A DNA stretch of 64,000 bases. Source: Piscicola geometra (lineage: Eukaryota > Annelida > Clitellata > Hirudinida > Piscicolidae). How positions within the stretch are numbered: position 1 is the stretch's first letter; the number at the start of each line of letters is the position of its first letter. This document shows, in pieces, positions 41,621-53,120 of the stretch. The DNA lies in contig OX030964.1 in NCBI GenBank assembly GCA_943735955.1, forward strand, positions 8,431,107 to 8,495,106. The letters run 5' to 3'. Below the pieces are notes generated by a model. It searched no databases, was not told where the DNA came from, and worked only from the letters and a program-made list of their open reading frames with translations. The translations under genes and the position numbers were made by a program.

Positions 41621-43049
41621 GTGGTGATGGTAAGGGAAGTAACCTGATCCAAAGCAAGGATGTTGGAATTGTCGTGGAAGAGGTGGATGTTCACCAGGTC
41701 GAAGAGGCTGTGTGGTAGTAGATGTGGTAGTAGTTGTGGTAGTAGTTGTGGTAGTAGTTGTGGTAGTAGTTGTGGTAGTAGTTGTGGTAGTAGTTGTGGT
41801 AGTAGTTGTGGTAGTAGTTGTGGTAGTAGTTGTGGTCACTTGGTGTGGTGTTGTGGTAGTAGTTGCGGTCACTTGGTGTGGTGTTGTGGTAGTAGTTGTG
41901 GTCACTTGGTGTGGTGTTGTGGTAGTAGTTGTGGTAGTAGTTGTGGTCACTTGGTGTGGTGTTGTGGTAGTAGTTGCGGTCACTTGGTGTGGTGTTGTGG
42001 TAATAGTTGCGGTCACTCAGTGTGGTGTTGTGGTAGTAGTTGTGGTCACTTGGTGTGGTGTTGTGGTAGTAGTTGCGGTCACTTGGTGTGGTGTTGTGGT
42101 AGTAGTTGTGGTCATTTGGTGTGGTGTTGTGGTAGTAGTTGTGGTCACTTGGTGTGGTGTTGTGGTAGTAGTTGTGGTCACTCAGTGTGGTGTTATGGTA
42201 GTAGTTGTGGTCACTTGGTGTGGTGTTATGGTAGTAGTTGTGGTCACTTGGTGTGGTGTTATGGTAGTAGTTGCGGTCACTTGGTGTGGTGTTGTGGTAG
42301 TAGTTGTGGTCACTCAGTGTGGTGTTGTGGTAGTAGTTGTGGTCACTCAGTGTGGTGTTATGGTAGTAGTTGTGGTCACTTGGTGTGGTGTTGTGGTAGT
42401 AGTTGTGGTCACTCAGTGTGGTGTTGTGGTAGTATATTTGGCGGAAAAGATGTGATGTGGCGGGAAGAAGTGGGTTGTGGCGGGAAGAAGTGGGTTGTGG
42501 CGGGAAGAAGTGGGTTGTGGCGGGAAGAAGTGGGTTGTGGCGGGAAGGAGTGGGTTGTGGCGGGAAGGAGTGGGTTGTGGCGGGAAGAAGTGGGTTGTGG
42601 CGGGAAGAAGTGGGTTGTGGCGGGAAGAAGTGGGTTGTGGCGGGAAGGAGTGGGTTGTGGCGGGAAGGAGTGGGTTGTTGCGGGAAGAAGTGGGTTGTGG
42701 CGGGAAGAAGTGGGTTGTGGCGGGAAGAAGTGGGTTGTGGCGGGAAGGAGTGGGTTGTGGAGTGGAAGGATTGCTCACGTGTTGCGTAGGTTCCACCTGG
42801 TCCTGATGAAGCCCTTCCTCGACCACGTGCACTGCGCAATGACGTCATCATGACGCAGAATGAACAATAATAACAACAACAAACAAAACAATAATAATAT
42901 GTTTGTAAAAATGGATTACACTCCAAAAGGCGACTACAACAGCAGCGTCACTAACGTCAGGGAAGTAGTTCTGAGGAAACTTCGACTTCTCTTTGAGACT
43001 CACGTTCTCAATGTTGCCAGTGAATACCTGAGATCATCATCACCATCAC

Positions 43050-43085
<36 letters not shown>

Positions 43086-46000
43086 TATCACCATCATCAT
43101 CATCATCACCATCATCATCACCATCATCATCATCATCATCATCATCATAATCATAATCATCATCGCCATCATCACCATCATCATCATCACCATCATCCTT
43201 ATTACTAAATGTCAAACCTCTTTGCCTTCAACAGCTACAAAAATCCTTTCTGAAGGTTTATGCGTTGAAAGCTCAAAAGAGTATCATTATCACCACCACT
43301 ACTATCACAATCATCACTACTTCTTCAATTTCATTAATAATAATAATGAAAAGAATAAAAATTATGATGATTATTATTTCATTTATTCTACCGTTGAAGT
43401 CGTAGAGGGAGACGGATTTGACGTTTTTATGAACGAAGTAGATGGAGCCAAGAGCCTGAGGTGGTGGAGTGGAGGGGGTGGAGATGAAGTGAAGGAGGAG
43501 TGAAGGAGGGTGGAGGAGGAGTGGAGGAGGGTGGAGATGGAGTAAAGGAGGATGGAGGAGGGTGGAGATGGAGTAAAGGAGGATGGAGGAGGGTGGAGAT
43601 GAAGTGAAGGAGAGTGATGGAGGAAGCAAAGAAGCACGCTCACGGTGAACTTGTCGATGGCGGTGAAATCCTCATCGAGAAAGATCCTCACCTTGTCGAA
43701 CTGCTGCATCTGCTCCCTCGCCAGCAGCAGTCTGAGTCGTCAGTGAGGTGAGGTGTCAGTGAGGTGAGGTGTCAGTGAGGTGTCAGTGAGGTGTCAGGTC
43801 AGTGAGATGAGGTGTCAGTGAGGTGAGGTGTCAGTGAGGTGAGGTGTCAGTGAGGTGAGGTGTCAGTGAGGTGAGTCGTCAGTGAGGTGAGGTGTCAGTG
43901 AGGTGAGGTGTCAGTGAGGTGAGGTGTCAGTGAGGTGAGGTGTCAGTGAGGTGAGCCGTCAGTGAGGTGAGGTGTCAGTGAGGTGGGGTGTCACACTAGG
44001 AGGTCTCTACAACACAAGGCTCATCACACTACACATAAAGCTTTTACAGAACAGTGCAATAGAAACAAGCACAGTACAGCAATTACAACAGAGGAAAGAC
44101 AGTACTGCACAGCACAGAGAAGGCAAGCACAGCACAGAGAAGGCAAGCACAGCACAGAGAAGGCAAGCACAGCACAGAGAAGGAAAGCACAGCACAGAGA
44201 AGGCAAGCACAGTACAGAGAAGGCAAGCACAGCACAGAGAAGGCAAGCACAGCACAGAGAAGGCAAGCACAGCACAGAGAAGGCAAGCACAGCACAGAGA
44301 AGGAAAGCACAGCACAGAGAGACAAGCAAGGACGCACTTGACGAACTGGTCAACGTGCTGCATGCTCTCCTCGTACCTCTTGCCTCCCACCTCCTGACAG
44401 TGCACCGCCACGAACTGTGCCCTGGTGTGTGCCAGCGTCTGCCGTGGGTGGGTGGGTGAGTGGGTGGGTGGGTGGGTGGATGGGTGGGTGGGTGGATGGG
44501 TGGGTGGATGGATGGGTGGGTGGATGGATGGGTGGGTGAGTGGATGGATGGGTGGGTGAGTGGATGGATGGGTGGGTGGGTGGATGGATGGGTGGGTGGA
44601 TGGGTGGGTGGATGGATGGGTGGGTGGGTGGATGGGTGGATGGATGGGTGGGTGGATGGATGGGTGGGTGAGTGGGTGGATGGGTGGGTGGGTGGATGGA
44701 TGGGTGGATGGGTGGGTGGATGAGTGGATGGATGGGTGGGTGGGTGGATGGATGGGTGGGTGGGTGGATGGATGGGTGGGTGAGTGGATGGTTGGGTGGA
44801 TGGATGGGTGGGTGGATGGATGGATGGGTGGGTGGATGGATGGGTGGATGGATGGGTGGGTGGATGGATGGGTGGATGGATGGATGGGTGGGTGGATGGA
44901 TGGGTGGATGGATGGGTGGGTGGATGGATGGATGGATGGGTGGATGGATGGGTGGATGGATGGGTGGGTGGGGGCATTGGCTTCACGTGGTCTTCGTGCT
45001 TTGGCATCAGTCAATGTTTATTGTTGTTCTTATTGTAGATGTTGTGATTGTTGATGTTGTGATTGTTCTTAATGTTGTTGTTGATGTTGTGATTGTTGAT
45101 GTTGTGATTGTTGATGTTGTGATTGTTGATGTTGTGATTGTTGATGTTGTGATTGTTGATGTTGTGATTGTTGATGTTGTGATTGTTCTTAATGTTGTTG
45201 TTGATGTTGTGATTGTTGATGTTGTGATTGTTGATGTTGTGATTGTTGATGTTGTGATTGTTGATGTTGTGATTGTTGATGTTGTGATTGTTGATGTTGT
45301 GATTGTTGATGTTGTGATTGTTGATGTTGTGATTGTTGATGTTGTGATTGTTCTTAATGTTGTTGTTGATGTTGTGATTGTTGATGTTGTGATTGTTGAT
45401 GTTGTGATTGTTGATGTTGTGATTGTTCTTAATGTTGTTGTTGATGTTGATGGAACTTACGGCAAAGAACTCTTCAAGCCACACCGGAATCATCTTGTCC
45501 GCCTATGAGCGATGAAAGCAATGGTAACAAACAAACAAACAAACAAATAAATAAAAGTAGTAATAATATTAAAGATAATAATAGGTAGGGGTAGGGATGC
45601 CATCTTGAAGACTTGATCATTAGCGGCTTGCTGAAATGCAAAGGTGATTGATGAAGGTGATTGCAACACAGGTGCTGTAATGGCGCCTAATGCGTTGCAG
45701 CAGAGATTATGAAAAGGGTGATGGTGGAGGGCCATGAGTGAGTAGTGGATGGATGGATGAGTGAGTAGTGGATGGATGGATGAGTGAGTAAATGGATGGA
45801 TGGATGAGTGAGTAGTGGATGGATGGATGAGTGAGTAAATGAGTGGATGGATGAGTGAGCAAATGGATGGATGAGTGAGTAAATGAGTGGATGGATGAGT
45901 GAGTAAATGAGTGGATGGATGAGTGAGCAAATGGATGGATGAGTGAGTAAATGAGTGGATGGATGAGTGAGTAAATGAGTGGATGGATGAGTGAGTAAAT

Positions 46001-49000
46001 GGATGGATGAGTGAGTAAATGGATGGATGGATAAGTGAGTAAATGGATGGATGGATGAGTGAGTATTGGATGGATGGATGAGTGAGTAAATGAGTGGATG
46101 GATGAGTGAGTAAATGAGTGGATGGATGAGTGAGTAGTGGATGGATGGATGAGTGAGTAAATGAGTGGATGGATAAGTGAGTAAATGGATGGATGGATGA
46201 GTGAGTAAATGGATGGATGAGTGAGTAAATGGATGGATGAGTGAGTAAATGAGTGGATGGATGAGTGAGTAAATGGATGGATGGATGAGTGAGTAAATGG
46301 ATGGATGGATGAGTGAGTAAATGAGTGGATGGATGAGTGAGTAAATGAGTGGATGGATGAGTGAGTAAATGGATGGATGAGTGAGTAAATGAGTGGATGG
46401 ATGAGTGAGTAAATGGATGGATGGATGAGTGAGTAAATGGATGGATGGATGAGTGAGTAAATGAGTGGATGGATGAGTGAGTAAATGGATGGATGAGTGA
46501 GTAAATGAGTGGATGGATGAGTGAGTAAATGGATGGATGGATGAGTGAGTAAATGGATGGATGGATGAGTGAGTAAATGGATGGATGGATGAGTGAGTAA
46601 ATGGATGGATGAGTGAGTAAATGGATGGATGGATGAGTGAGTAAATGAGTGGATGGATGAGTGAGTAAATGGATGGATGAGTGAGTAAATGAGTGGATGG
46701 ATGAGTGAGTAAATGGATGGATGGATGAGTGAGTAAATGGATGGATGGATGAGTGAGTAAATGGATGGATAAGTGAGTAAATGGATGGATGAGTGAGTAA
46801 ATGGATGGATGGATGAGTGAGTAAATGAGTGGATGGATAAGTGAGTAAATGGATGGATGGATGAGTGAGTAAATGGATGGATGAGTGAGTAAATGGATGG
46901 ATGAGTGAGTAAATGAGTGGATGGATGAGTGAGTAAATGGATGGATGGATGAGTGAGTAAATGGATGGATGGATGAGTGAGTAAATGAGTGGATGGATGA
47001 GTGAGTAAATGAGTGGATGGATGAGTGAGTAAATGGATGGATGAGTGAGTAAATGAGTGGATGGATGAGTGAGTAAATGGATGGATGGATGAGTGAGTAA
47101 ATGGATGGATGGATGAGTGAGTAAATGAGTGGATGGATGAGTGAGTAAATGGATGGATGAGTGAGTAAATGAGTGGATGGATGAGTGAGTAAATGGATGG
47201 ATGGATGAGTGAGTAAATGGATGGATGGATGAGTGAGTAAATGGATGGATGGATGAGTGAGTAAATGAGTGGATGGATGAGTGAGTAAATGGATGGATGA
47301 GTGAGTAAATGAGTGGATGGATGAGTGAGTAAATGGATGGATGAGTGAGTAAATGAGTGGATGGATGAGTGAGTAAATGAGTGGATGGATGAGTGAGTAA
47401 ATGGATGGATGAGTGAGTAAATGGATGGATGGATGAGTGAGTAAATGGATGGATGAGTGAGTAAATGGATGGATGGATGAGTGAGTAAATGAATGGATGG
47501 ATGAGTGAGTAAATGGATGGATGGATGAGTGAGTAAATGGATGGATGGATGAGTGAGTAAATGGATGGATGGATGAGTGAGTAAATGAGTGGATGGATGA
47601 GTGAGTAAATGGATGGATGAGTGAGTAAATGAGTGGATGGATGAGTGAGTAAATGGATGGATGAGTGAGTAAATGAGTGGATGGATGAGTGAGTAAATGA
47701 GTGGATGGATGAGTGAGTAAATGGATGGATGAGTGAGTAAATGAGTGGATGGATGAGTGAGTAAATGAGTGGATGGATGAGTGAGTAAATGGATGGATGA
47801 GTGAGTAAATGAGTGGATGGATGAGTGAGTAAATGGATGGATGGATGAGTGAGTAAATGGATGGATGGATGAGTGAGTAAATGAGTGGATGGATGAGTGA
47901 GTAAATGGATGGATGGATGAGTGAGTAAATGGATGGATGAGTGAGTAAATGGATGGATGAGTGAGTAAATGGATGGATGGACGAGTGAGTAAATGAGTGG
48001 ATGAATGAGTGAGTAAATGAGTGGATGGATGAGTGAGTAAATGGATGGATGAGTGAGTAAATGAGTGGATGGATAAGTGAGTAAATGGATGGATGGATGA
48101 GTGAGTAAATGAGTGGATGGATGAGTGAGTAAATGAGTGGATGGATGAGTGAGTAAATGGATGGATGGATGAGTGAGTAAATGGATGGATGGATGAGTGA
48201 GTAAATGAGTGGATGGATGAGTGAGTAAATGAGTGGATGGATGAGTGAGTAAATGGATGGATGGATGAGTGAGTAAATGGATGGATGGATGAGTGAGTAA
48301 ATGAGTGGATGGATGAGTGAGTAAATGGATGGATGGATGAGTGAGTAAATGGATGGATGGATGAGTGAGTAAATGGATGGATGGATGAGTGAGCAAATGG
48401 ATGGATGGATGAGTGAGCAAATGGATGGATGGATGAGTGAGCAAATGGATGGATGAGTGAGTAAATGAGTGAATGGATGAGTGAGTAGTGGATGGATGGA
48501 TGAGTGAGTAAATGGATGGATGGATGAGTGAGTAAATGGATGGATGGATGAGTGAGTAAATGAGTGGATGGATGAGTGAGTAGTGGATGGATGGATGAGT
48601 GAGTAAATGGATGGATGGATGAGTGAGTAAATGAGTGGATGGATGAGTGAGCAAATGGATGGATGGATGAGTGAGTATTGGATGGATGGATGAGTGAGTA
48701 AATGAGTGGATGGATGAGTGAGTAGTGGATGGATGGATGAGTGAGGAAATGGATGGATGGATGAGTGAGTAAATGGATGGATGAGTGAGTAAATGGATGG
48801 ATGGATGAGTGAGTAAATGGATGGATGAGTGAGTAAATGAGTGGATGGATGAGTGAGTAGTGGATGGATGGATGAGTGAGTAAATGGATGGATGGATGAG
48901 TGAGCAAATGGATGGATGAGTGAGTAAATGGATGGATGGATGAGTGAGTAGTGGATGGATGGATGAGTGAGTAAATGAGTGGATGGATGAGTGAGTAAAT

Positions 49001-50963
49001 GAGTGGATGGATGAGTGAGTAAATGAGTGGATGGATGAGTGAGTAAATGAGTGGATGGATGAGTGAGTAAATGAGTGGATGGATAAGTGAGTAAATGGAT
49101 GGATGGATGAGTGAGTAAATGAGTGGATGGATAAGTGAGTAAATGGATGGATGAGTGAGTAAATGAGTGGATGGATAAGTGAGTAAATGGATGGATGGAT
49201 GAGTGAGTAAATGAGTGGATGGATAAGTGAGTAAATGGATGGATGAGTGAGTAAATGAGTGGATGGATGAGTGAGTAAATGAGTGGATGGATAAGTGAGT
49301 AAATGGATGGATAAGTGAGTAAATGGATGGATGGATGAGTGAGTAAATGAGTGGATGGATAAGTGAGTAAATGGATGGATGAGTGAGTAAATGAGTGGAT
49401 GGATAAGTGAGTAAATGGATGGATAGATTCCGTTTATGATTTTTGAAGCGTTAGGTGAAGGAAGAGTGGGTGGATAGATTGAGGGTTTGTTGAAATGGTA
49501 AGTGCCATCAAGGGTGGTTTGTTATTAGAGACGTAAATCTGAAAGATCAGAGGGGGAAGGAAAGTGAAGGCGCATCATTGATTGATTGTTTGATTGACTG
49601 AATGATTGAACATAAATAATAGTTATTTAATTAATAAATTATCAATAATAATAAGTAAAATAAAATGTTAAAACTTTATATTTGAAAAATAGGAAATGAT
49701 TTCTAGTGAATTTTAGAAACCAGTAGTGTCAAATTTTATTACAACTATATTCATGTTAAATACTGTAGCATCCCTATTTTATAGAGTTTAAAAGTTTTGC
49801 CATTTTTGTTTAAGACCTAAAAAGAAAAAAAATTATTGAGAAAGTATAAATCAGAGTAGCTATTCAGTGAAACCTGATAAGAAAAGTTACAAAAATACTT
49901 TCTCGAAAACAATTTAGCTTCTACGTAGCTCCTGATTAAAATTGTTTTGCACTTTAAAAAGACAAAAAATGAACTTGTTTTATGCAATTATGATCATTAT
50001 CTCGCCCAGTACCATCACCATCAGCGCCAAGACTGAGCGCAATTGATATGAGCCAGATAGACTTGCTGGGTTGCACCATTGCAGGGTTAGAGAAATATGA
50101 TCTTTAAAATTCCTAAAAGGCAAATAATTAATTAAATATAATTTCCAAATATTATTAAACAAATAATTACTCAAGTACTTTCACTCTCATTTACATGATT
50201 TTAAATGAAAGTCAAGACCCCAGAGGCCACTACAAGACATGAAAGCTCTGCTCACCAGGCATCCCAGAGAAAAACCATGGGCAGACATGCAAGAGGGAAT
50301 CATTGAATTGACTGAGTTCTGGCAACTTCTTAGAGCCTTACTAGCTATAAGATTCAGTCTGCAATTCTTAAACCTGAATTATCTTCAATTATCTAAATGT
50401 TTATCTTTCTAAATTTTCTGAATCTCTTTCATTTGTGAGACTCAACATAATTGCCATTTATTATGACACACACTTACAAATCCCACCCTAAACTTTCTCA
50501 TGATTTCAAGAAATTTTATTTACAACTATTGAAAAGTTTGATTTCTGCTTGACTTTAGAAATGCAGTTGACTTATTATTGTCTCTCAAGTTTTCCATTGC
50601 CCATTTCTGTGTGTAAGAATCAATGATTGCAGTTCAAAAAAGATATGTTCTTAGTGCCAAATGGAAGAGCTATGAAGGGTGCTTGTATAGATGATGCAAA
50701 TCAAAGCAATGATTCAAGTGGAAGCTGATCAGGCTCATGATGGCTTTAGCACTTCTTCTTCAGCTGGGGTTGCTTGAGGGCTGATGGGGCTTGCAATTCA
50801 TGTTTGCTTGGACAATTATTAGAAATGGTTTGCCCAAATATGAGGAGTGAATTATATCGAATGATAAATACTTTTAAAATGAATGAAGCATCAATAGAGA
50901 ACCAACTTCCTCAAATATGGAGCCCAGATTGGCGGTGATGAGCAGCACTTCTGTGGAAGCCAT
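35032..50963 (-). CDS. Inositol polyphosphate 5-phosphatase type I (INPP5A) with long C-terminal extension
   Basis: The enzyme dephosphorylates Ins(1,4,5)P3 and Ins(1,3,4,5)P4 at the inner face of membranes and ends Ca2+ signalling. Seventeen exons: 50963-50907, 45502-45461, 44438-44338, 43731-43644, 43455-43392, 43249-43218, 43027-42956, 42831-42779, 41707-41644, 41577-41522, 41170-41086, 40565-40482, 40369-40292, 40188-40115, 36999-36888, 36776-36720 and 36600-35032. Phases agree, giving 895 residues. Motifs: [13 protein letters not shown] at the start, [12 protein letters not shown] (Mg-binding E49), [47 protein letters not shown] and CMGDHKPIYL (catalytic H372). Residues 1-373 match the family core. 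The last exon adds 522 residues rich in Asp, Thr, Ser and Asn, yet ends CILQ, equivalent to the farnesylated CVVQ of mammalian INPP5A. The family is usually about 410 residues long. Confidence 0.95.
35160..35650. repeat. Trinucleotide tracts inside the INPP5A terminal exon
   Basis: TTG runs (35165-35215) and ATT/ATC runs (35290-35365) code for Asn/Asp/Lys tracts on the minus strand, and AGTAGTAGTAGTTAAGGAGGT-type units (35515-35635) code for Thr-rich TTSLTTTTT repeats. The reading frame is kept through all of them. Confidence 0.85.
37003..38700. repeat. 20-bp tandem repeat (GTTGGTTAGTCGTGTCATGT), INPP5A intron 14
   Basis: About 85 copies, with CATGT/CGTGT alternation and occasional TAACTGTC insertions. 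On the transcribed strand each unit reads GACTAACCAAC, which contains the branch-site consensus CTAAC. The last copy lies just upstream of the acceptor of the exon at 36999. Confidence 0.95.
38701..40030. repeat. 18-bp tandem repeat (GGTTAGTTGTGGTTGTGT), INPP5A intron 14
   Basis: About 74 copies with GGT/GCT/GGG variants. The period is a multiple of three, so several frames stay open for hundreds of codons on both strands; these are not credited. The sense strand carries AACTAACC in each unit. The array joins the 20-bp array and together they make up nearly all of a 3.1-kb intron. Confidence 0.95.
40572..41035. repeat. 18-bp-type repeat (GGTGGTGCTTGTGGTTAA), INPP5A intron 11
   Basis: Units vary around GGTGGTTGTGGTTAAGGT. 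The sense strand reads CCTTAACCAC, again with a branch-site-like CTTAAC in each GGTTAA-bearing unit. It fills the intron between 40566 and 41085. Confidence 0.9.
41185..41470. repeat. GTGTGGTTAA repeat, INPP5A intron 10
   Basis: Irregular units of GTGTGGT and GGTTAAGT occupy most of the intron between 41171 and 41521. The sense strand has repeated CACTTAACCACAC. Confidence 0.9.
41585..41625. repeat. (GAT)n tract in INPP5A intron 9
   Basis: Short ATGATG microsatellite of the short intron between exons 9 and 10, close to the CTTCAG acceptor of exon 10 at 41577. Confidence 0.85.
41712..42435. repeat. GTAGTAGTTGTG and CACTTGGTGTGGTGTT repeats, INPP5A intron 8
   Basis: A 12-bp block (GGTAGTAGTTGT, 41712-41835) grows into 33-45 bp units with TCACTTGGTGTGGTGTTGTGG. 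Long open frames (up to 411 residues) are a product of a period divisible by three. Confidence 0.9.
42441..42762. repeat. 20-bp repeat (GGGTTGTGGCGGGAAGAAGT), INPP5A intron 8
   Basis: About 15 copies with AAGAAG/AAGGAG alternation, very uniform in length. It ends about 20 bp from the donor of exon 8 at 42778. Confidence 0.95.
43028..43205. repeat. (ATC)n tract, INPP5A intron 6
   Basis: CATCATCACCATC trinucleotide run between exons 6 and 7. On the minus strand it reads (GATGAT)n leading to the GATCTCAG acceptor. Confidence 0.9.
43485..43625. repeat. GGAGGATGGAGGAGGGTGGAGATGGAGTAAA-type repeat, INPP5A intron 4
   Basis: Irregular 15-33 bp purine-rich units on the plus strand (pyrimidine-rich on the sense strand, upstream of exon 5). 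Confidence 0.85.
43738..43990. repeat. GTGAGGTGTCAGTGAG repeat, INPP5A intron 3
   Basis: About 16-bp units GAGGTGTCAGTGAGGT, with GTC/CCG variants, abutting the acceptor of exon 4 at 43731. Confidence 0.9.
44098..44325. repeat. 20-bp repeat (AAGGCAAGCACAGCACAGAG), INPP5A intron 3
   Basis: About 11 copies. This is the one INPP5A intron repeat that is G/A-rich on the plus strand without being G/T-rich. Confidence 0.95.
44445..44972. repeat. (GGATGGGTGGGT)n minisatellite, INPP5A intron 2
   Basis: GGAT/GGGT tetranucleotide array reaching to within 10 bp of the acceptor of exon 3 at 44438. Similar in sequence to the AP1S intron array at 6740. Confidence 0.95.
45030..45450. repeat. 15-bp repeat (GTTGATGTTGTGATT), INPP5A intron 2
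   Basis: Very regular units interrupted by four copies of a CTTAATGTTGTT variant, spaced as a higher-order pattern. It starts about 10 bp from the donor of exon 2. Confidence 0.95.
45735..49425. repeat. 3.7-kb GGATGGATGAGTGAGTAAAT array, INPP5A intron 1
   Basis: Tetranucleotide-based units of 20, 24 and 28 bp built from GGAT, GAGT and AAAT quartets in variable order. Because lengths are multiples of four and stop-free in some frames, minus-strand ORFs of more than 1000 residues appear (His-Pro-Ser-Ile type); they are not genes. Confidence 0.97.
49430..50906. other. Unique 5' part of INPP5A intron 1
   Basis: AT-rich sequence without a recognised exon. A short ATTGATTGATTG tract is at 49578-49605. 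Nothing else was identified. Confidence 0.6.
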
Positions 50964-53120
50964 CTTGCCCTTTCAAGTCTCACAAAATCAAAACCAAGAC
51001 ACAACTTGCAAAATGTTCAATTTAGTCAATATGACTCATAAAATAGTAGAAAGTTTAGCTAAAAGTTAGTGAGTTAGAATGAGTTTTAAAGCGACGAGGG
51101 AAGAGTTTGGAAGCCAGTGCACCACATAGGCCATACTTTTAACAATCAACAGTCTAGTCTGCCCGTCATGGCCGTCGTCGTCTCCATAACTGAAGGAAAT
51201 GTAACAATGATGGAGCTCTGAAGTATATCGGAAGCTCGCCCCTCCCACCTCACGCCAATCACTACGTCATTGCCTTACAATAAGTTATTGCCTAAAAGAA
51301 GATCTCTGTTCTAAGGAATTTTTAAAGGCATAATTATTTTTTGAGTAATTTATATGCAGAATCATACTTTTAGGTTTGTCTTTCACTATTTTAGGTATTA
51401 ATGTATATTCTCATATTTATTATTTTAGTATTAATATTATTATCATTCTTTTTTCATGGTTTGATTTTTATTCAATTGTCTAAAAAGTAAGTATTTATGA
51501 CAGACATAAAAATGACAAAATTTATAATGCAATTCATCAGTTTGCTAAGTCTTTCAATGCGGATTTTGTTTTCATTAATAAAATATTCACCCTGAATTGG
51601 CAAACTGATTTGAAAATAGACGATGGTGCAGAAGTGATGCAGGGCTGCTGAGCTTGGTGCACTGTGGCTGGAGTGGTGGCACCATGACGACACAATGCCT
51701 CGTCGGTGCATGTCTCCACTGCATGCACCTTCCCAGACAACTCACCAGATTTACTTCTTTAAAGCATTTAGCACATCCATTGTTGCCTTCATCGCTATCG
51801 TTCCAAGCCGTTTGCTGAAGCGTTTGTGTGCACCTATGTGTACGGCGTGTGTACATTTGTGTACGGCGTGTGTAAATTTGTGTGCACGTGCGTACATTTG
51901 TGTAAGGCATGTGTACAGTGAGTGTACACTGGCACGGTGCATTGACAGAGACACGCACGCCAGTGGAGAGTGTTTCGGCTGGATGTTGCGTTGTTTTATG
52001 AGGCACTTTGACGAGGGAGAGTTCCAAGCAAGGTGAAGGTCACTGCCTGCTCTGAAGGACATTTAGAGCAACTGTTTGACGTTGAAAACTGCAAGGATTG
52101 TATAGTTTTGTTGGAATTGTGCAGTGTCCTGCTTGGGAAGCTCGAGAAAGCAGTGCTCTTGCACTTTCAAAGCTCAATTACAACACTTTGCACGGATCCA
52201 ATAGCAGTTAAAAGAGAATCGACAGGTTTGGTGTCAAGAAGAGACGCAGAAACATATGTTAGTTACGGAAGCGTACAACCTATTTGAAGTGTCTATACCA
52301 CAGACACTATAGCCTTAACACAGTCTTCATTCTTAAAATAAAAACAACTTTAAAAAGGTTCAAGCGATGAGATGTTGGAAAAGACAGGCACGATTCTGGC
52401 AATGATTCCTTAAGTTCCTCTGGCTAGCTCATGAATTAAAAATAATAATCTTTTGGAGTTCAGAGCTCCTTTGCTTCAATCGTAACATCAAGGAAGTTAT
52501 GAAGACAACGCTCATATGGTGCTGATGACGTCAATTGAATGTTGGATGAGACAAGAGTGAAGCAAATAGCATAACGGAGAAGAGGCAAGCACAACGGAGA
52601 AGAGGCAAGCATAACGGAGAAGAGGCAAGCACAACGGAGAAGAGGCAAGCATAACGGAGAAGAGGCAAGCATAACGGAGAAGAGGCAAGCATAACGGAGA
52701 AGAGGCAAGCACAACGGAGAAGAGGCAAGCATAACGGAGAAGAGGCAAGCATAACGGAGAAGAGGCAAGCATAACGGAGAAGAGGCAAGCATAACGGAGA
52801 AGAGGCAAGCATAACGGAGAAGAGGCAAGCATAACGGAGAAGAGGCAAGCATAACGGAGAAGAGGCAAGCATAACGGAGAAGAGGCAAGCATAACGGAGA
52901 AGAGGCAGTAGGTATGAAGAGAGGACAGAGGGATGACAAAGCCAAGCAAGCAGCAGCTTGGAAGGAAAGTTCACTTAATCCTGAAAAAGAGATGGAACGA
53001 ATCAGAAAGATCATCATCAACGGTTTGGGGGGGTTCTAATTGTTAGGGCCACATTCTTTATATATATTTGATTGCCTCATTCATGTCCTCTACAAACTAC
53101 TCAAACTTCTGCCCTTCCAG
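50964..53120. other. Divergent region between INPP5A and the SOCS gene
   Basis: It should contain the INPP5A promoter (minus) and the 5' exon(s) and promoter of the SOCS gene (plus). Open frames at 51695-52036 and 52033-52287 on the plus strand and 51587-52027 on the minus strand show no known domain and are not credited. A GTGTACATTTGTGTACGGC repeat lies at 51835-51925. Confidence 0.55.
52562..52908. repeat. 20-bp repeat (GCATAACGGAGAAGAGGCAA)
   Basis: About 17 copies with a CATAACGG/CACAACGG alternation, all of equal length, upstream of the SOCS gene. Minus-strand frames stay open for 140-180 residues purely from the repeat. Confidence 0.95.

Noticed and set aside
45490..48907. Minus-strand ORFs of more than 1000 residues (His-Pro-Ser-Ile-Thr repeats)
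   Set aside because: They lie in the tetranucleotide array of INPP5A intron 1, exist in more than one frame, and contain only repeat translation. No conserved domain or splice logic supports them.
51587..52287. Overlapping ORFs of 84-146 residues upstream of the SOCS gene
   Set aside because: Both strands are open over the same stretch, no domain is recognised and no splice connection to the SOCS exon was found. One may be a 5' exon, but nothing supports a choice.
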